Source: Verrucomicrobiota bacterium
Lineage (GTDB): Bacteria > Verrucomicrobiota > Verrucomicrobiia > Limisphaerales > JAGWYX01
NCBI GenBank assembly: GCA_018969165.1
Contig: JAGWYX010000154.1
Span: 1 to 7,662 of the forward strand
DNA length: 7,662 nucleotides
Direction: 5' to 3'
In this document: piece after piece, positions 5,664-7,662 of the stretch
Layout of the letters: each line of letters starts with the position of its first letter
Numbering within the stretch: the stretch's first letter is position 1
Notes under the pieces: generated by a model
What the model saw: the letters and a program-made list of their open reading frames with translations, nothing else
What the model was told of the DNA's origin: nothing
The model's database searches: none
Translations under genes and position numbers: made by a program

Positions 5664-5710
5664 AAATCCGCGAGGGCCGCCAGGCCGGTGGTCTGAGGCG
5701 TGCCGGGCGG

Positions 5711-7459
5711 TCAGGGCCGGTGCCCCGGCTCCAGGCGCAACTCGACGAAGTAAACCGGCACGAGCGAATCGCTGCCATAACGGACCCGATAAGCGAAGGA
5801 GTTCAATCCCGGCTCGGGCCGTTCCGCGCCGGACGGTTGCTCCTCGGCCGCGGGGAACGACAAATCGAGGACGAGCCCGGCGCCTTTGCCGGTCAACGAG
5901 GCGCCGAGCAGCCGCAGCGGGATCGCGATCTCGTAGGTCGTGCGTTGGCCGTGCGTCCGGGCCACGCTCTGGACGCCGGGCAACGCGAACGGGTGCTTGT
6001 GTCCCGGAGTTCGGTCCTGGACGCGCGGCAGGTCCCGGTTTAAACCAAGCCGGAGGAAGTCCCCGCCGAAATCCGTGCCACTGCGGTGGCGGGCCAGCCC
6101 GATTTGGACTTCGTCGCCAAAGCCCGATTCTCTCGCCTCGGCCGCGTCAAGGGCCGGGACGGTGAGGGCCAGGTAGAGCGTCTTGCCATCGTGCGCGGAC
6201 CGGAACTCGGCCGGCGCTGAGCCGTCGCCCAGGACCAACGACGGCAGCCCAGTCCAGTCGGTGAGTTGGCCGTCCAGGGCGGGCGCGGCGGCCCGGAGCG
6301 GGGCGGTCATTGTCTGCAAGAGGCGCACCTCGCGGTGGAAGCGGTGCTGGGTTGAGCCGGCGGCGACACGGAATTCCAGCCGGGGTAGGGATGCGAGCGG
6401 AGGGTGGTCCAGCAAGGCCTTCAAGGTGAACGCGAATGTCCGGCTTTGGCCCGGTGGGATGCGGATCGATACGCCCTTGGGATCGACGGAAAACGCGCTG
6501 GCGTCCATGACCCAGGCGGCCTGGCCGCTCAGGACCTGGGGGTAGGGATTGTCCACGGAAACCGTGAATGGGACGCCCGTCCTTAAATCCTGCGTGTCGG
6601 GTCGGATCCCAATCCGCGAAACGTTCCGGGCGGCAAAGAGCAGCCCGCCCATCACGTCCGCCTCGGGATCCGTCATTTCGCCGCGTTCGGTGACCACGCG
6701 GACGTCGAACGCGGCGTCGGAGACCTGGACGCGCATGAAATGGTGTTCGCCGCCGGACTGGCGGTATTCGGGGCGCAGCTCGGCCCCGCCGCCGCCGGTG
6801 ATGAAATAGCGAATCCCGTCGAACTGGCGGGTCGGTCCGTAGGCATGGTAATGGCCGGCGAACACGGCTCGCACCCGGTTGGCGCGGAAGAGGGGGTGCA
6901 AGGTTCGTTCCCAAAACGCGTAGTATTGCGGGGTGACCCGTTCCGGTTCCCAGACCGGGAAATGCATAAACACGAAGACGGCGCGGGCCCGGGTTTGTTG
7001 CAGGTCGGCTTTCAACCAGGCGAGTTGCCCGGGGCCCAGGTAGCCCCAGCGTTGTTCCTCGGTGTTGTCCAGCAGCACGAAATGGCAGGGGCCATGATCG
7101 AAGGACTGGTAGAACTTGCCGAACCGTTCGCCGTAAATCCGCCGGGCGCTGCGGGAGTGGGTGTCGTGGTTGCCGGGCACCTGGTAGTACGGAACACGGA
7201 TGGTCGCGGCGACCGCCTGGTATCGGTCCCATTGCTTCTCCTTGCTCCGGGGGCCGTAGCCGTAGATCAGGTCACCGAGGTTGATTACCAGGTCCGGCTC
7301 GAGGGTGTTGATCCGGGAGATCAGGTTCTCGAAGGGCCGGAAGCTCTCGCTCTCGAAGCGCGGGCGGGTGTCGCCGATCACGACGAACTCGAAATCCCCG
7401 GCCGGGAGGAAGGCCGGTGTCAAGGCCAGGAGAACCCCGATGACCCAGTGCGTCCTCAC
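5711..7459 (-). CDS. Secreted calcineurin-like metallophosphoesterase with CBM9/DOMON-like C-terminal domain
   Basis: The 582-residue product (GTG start) has a signal peptide at 1-20 (RTHWVIGVLLALTPAFLPA). The metallophosphoesterase domain (about 23-255) shows the metal motifs GDTR (Asp30), GDLIYGYG (Asp63), PGNHD (Asn97-His98-Asp99), MHFP (His166) and GHYH (His203, His205). The first motif is DTR, where the classical D-x-H places a His ligand, as in some other families. An Ig-like beta domain follows (about 285-380). The region from about 390 to 582 resembles a CBM9/DOMON-type sugar-binding module, beginning LDGQLTDW. The likely role is phosphate release outside the cytoplasm from a sugar, polymer or nucleotide; the substrate is not readable. 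The GTG overlaps the stop of the 33-codon ORF (GTGA). A TTG at 7579 in the same frame is rejected because its extra codons have low GC3 and displace the signal peptide. Confidence 0.9.
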   Translation of the reverse strand: MRTHWVIGVLLALTPAFLPAGDFEFVVIGDTRPRFESESFRPFENLISRINTLEPDLVINLGDLIYGYGPRSKEKQWDRYQAVAATIRVPYYQVPGNHDTHSRSARRIYGERFGKFYQSFDHGPCHFVLLDNTEEQRWGYLGPGQLAWLKADLQQTRARAVFVFMHFPVWEPERVTPQYYAFWERTLHPLFRANRVRAVFAGHYHAYGPTRQFDGIRYFITGGGGAELRPEYRQSGGEHHFMRVQVSDAAFDVRVVTERGEMTDPEADVMGGLLFAARNVSRIGIRPDTQDLRTGVPFTVSVDNPYPQVLSGQAAWVMDASAFSVDPKGVSIRIPPGQSRTFAFTLKALLDHPPLASLPRLEFRVAAGSTQHRFHREVRLLQTMTAPLRAAAPALDGQLTDWTGLPSLVLGDGSAPAEFRSAHDGKTLYLALTVPALDAAEARESGFGDEVQIGLARHRSGTDFGGDFLRLGLNRDLPRVQDRTPGHKHPFALPGVQSVARTHGQRTTYEIAIPLRLLGASLTGKGAGLVLDLSFPAAEEQPSGAERPEPGLNSFAYRVRYGSDSLVPVYFVELRLEPGHRP

Positions 7460-7557
7460 GCGTCGAGGGTCTCGTGGAGCAACCGCTGCACCACGCCGTG
7501 CGCCGGCCCCGGCAGCGAGTGTTCGCGTTTCCCAAACAGTTTGTCGAACATTCCCAT
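7456..7557 (-). CDS. Possible 33-residue protein, coupled to the metallophosphoesterase
   Basis: An ATG at 7557 (or the second ATG at 7551) opens a 33-codon frame. It begins MGMFDKLFGKREHS and ends LLHETLDA, and its TGA overlaps the GTG of the phosphoesterase. In this frame 28 of 33 third positions are G or C, as in the long genes here. The alternative frame through the same DNA has about half. An in-frame TGA lies 8 codons upstream, so it is not the tail of a larger gene. The product is charged, has no membrane segment and no family I recognise. It may be a real small protein or a leader whose translation feeds ribosomes to the next gene. No clear Shine-Dalgarno site precedes it. Confidence 0.5.
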   Translation of the reverse strand: MGMFDKLFGKREHSLPGPAHGVVQRLLHETLDA

Positions 7558-7625
7558 GATGGCAACCCGTGCCGCTCAAACCTCGAACACCTTTCTGTCG
7601 GCTCCATCAGTCCAACGAGGCAGAG

Positions 7626-7662
7626 CCTCAGACCGTCTTTCAAAAACGGAGCGCGGCTGGGT
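7626..7662 (+). repeat. Repeat family A unit, cut by the window end
   Basis: This 37-nt block ends in GGAGCGCGGCTGGGT at the window edge and matches 1265-1301 on the opposite strand at 32 of 37 positions. The hairpin partner CCAGCCGC should lie just outside the window. It is about 70 nt upstream of the small ORF, so it belongs to the intergenic region before the phosphoesterase cluster. A minor palindrome, GAGGC-AGA-GCCTC (7617-7629), overlaps its start. Confidence 0.75.

Larger units (their letters stand above)
5488..5710. other. Convergent intergenic spacer with several palindromes
   Basis: This 223-nt spacer lies between the stops of the plus-strand ManD-like gene and the minus-strand phosphoesterase. 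It contains in order the REP hairpin 5557-5579, a small palindrome GAGAA-CA-TTCTC (5603-5614), the family B repeat 5626-5663 and the GGTCTGAGGC box at 5690-5699. No coding sequence is apparent. None of the hairpins is followed by a T-run, so any transcription ending here would not be by a textbook intrinsic terminator. Confidence 0.65.

Noticed and set aside
4510..5778. A 422-codon open frame on the minus strand opposite the ManD-like gene
   Set aside because: It mirrors the codons of a gene with all enolase-superfamily residues, has no recognisable domain, and runs through the repeat-filled spacer.
6147..7232. A 361-codon minus-strand frame overlapping the phosphoesterase
   Set aside because: It is an out-of-frame reading of the same DNA. 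The translation is Arg/Pro-rich with no domain, whereas the chosen frame has all metallophosphoesterase motifs.
7460..7579. A TTG start for the phosphoesterase at 7579
   Set aside because: The added 40 codons have about 50% GC3, would put the signal peptide inside the protein, and occupy DNA whose other frame looks coding.

Overview
The window is high-GC bacterial DNA with six well-supported protein genes, one probable small gene and several families of GC-rich intergenic palindromes. No rRNA, tRNA, CRISPR array or transposase gene is visible. The combination of an scpA-scpB-pheA cluster, a twin-arginine-exported enolase-superfamily protein, a secreted metallophosphoesterase with a carbohydrate-binding-like tail, and abundant REP-like repeats suggests a free-living Verrucomicrobiota-type bacterium (Limisphaerales/Pedosphaera-like). 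That assignment is an inference from style and was not checked by any search.

Left half, all on the minus strand and read right to left: scpA (3887-3099), scpB (3095-2370) and pheA (2373-1312) form a tight cluster. The scpA-scpB gap is 3 nt and scpB and pheA overlap by 4 nt (ATGA). ScpA and ScpB are the kleisin and winged-helix subunits of the Smc condensin. PheA is a bifunctional chorismate mutase/prephenate dehydratase for phenylalanine synthesis. After an intergenic stretch of about 310 nt with a REPIN-like inverted repeat comes a second, divergent prephenate-dehydratase-like gene (1000-80) without a mutase domain. Several active-site and regulatory residues are changed in it.

Middle: a divergent intergenic region (3888-4116) separates scpA from a plus-strand gene (4117-5487) for a Tat-exported member of the mannonate dehydratase (ManD/RspA) branch of the enolase superfamily. 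A perfect 9+9 bp inverted repeat lies just before its start. The convergent spacer 5488-5710 holds two kinds of palindromic repeat.

Right half, minus strand: a 33-codon ORF (7557-7456) overlaps by 4 nt (GTGA) the start of a secreted calcineurin-like metallophosphoesterase with Ig-like and CBM9/DOMON-like C-terminal domains (7459-5711). The window ends inside another copy of the repeat seen at about 1265-1301.

The most notable points are the neofunctionalised-looking second prephenate dehydratase beside the canonical one, the coupled condensin/phenylalanine cluster, the small ORF coupled to the phosphoesterase, and at least two palindromic repeat families. No clearly novel multi-gene defence or mobile system is visible.
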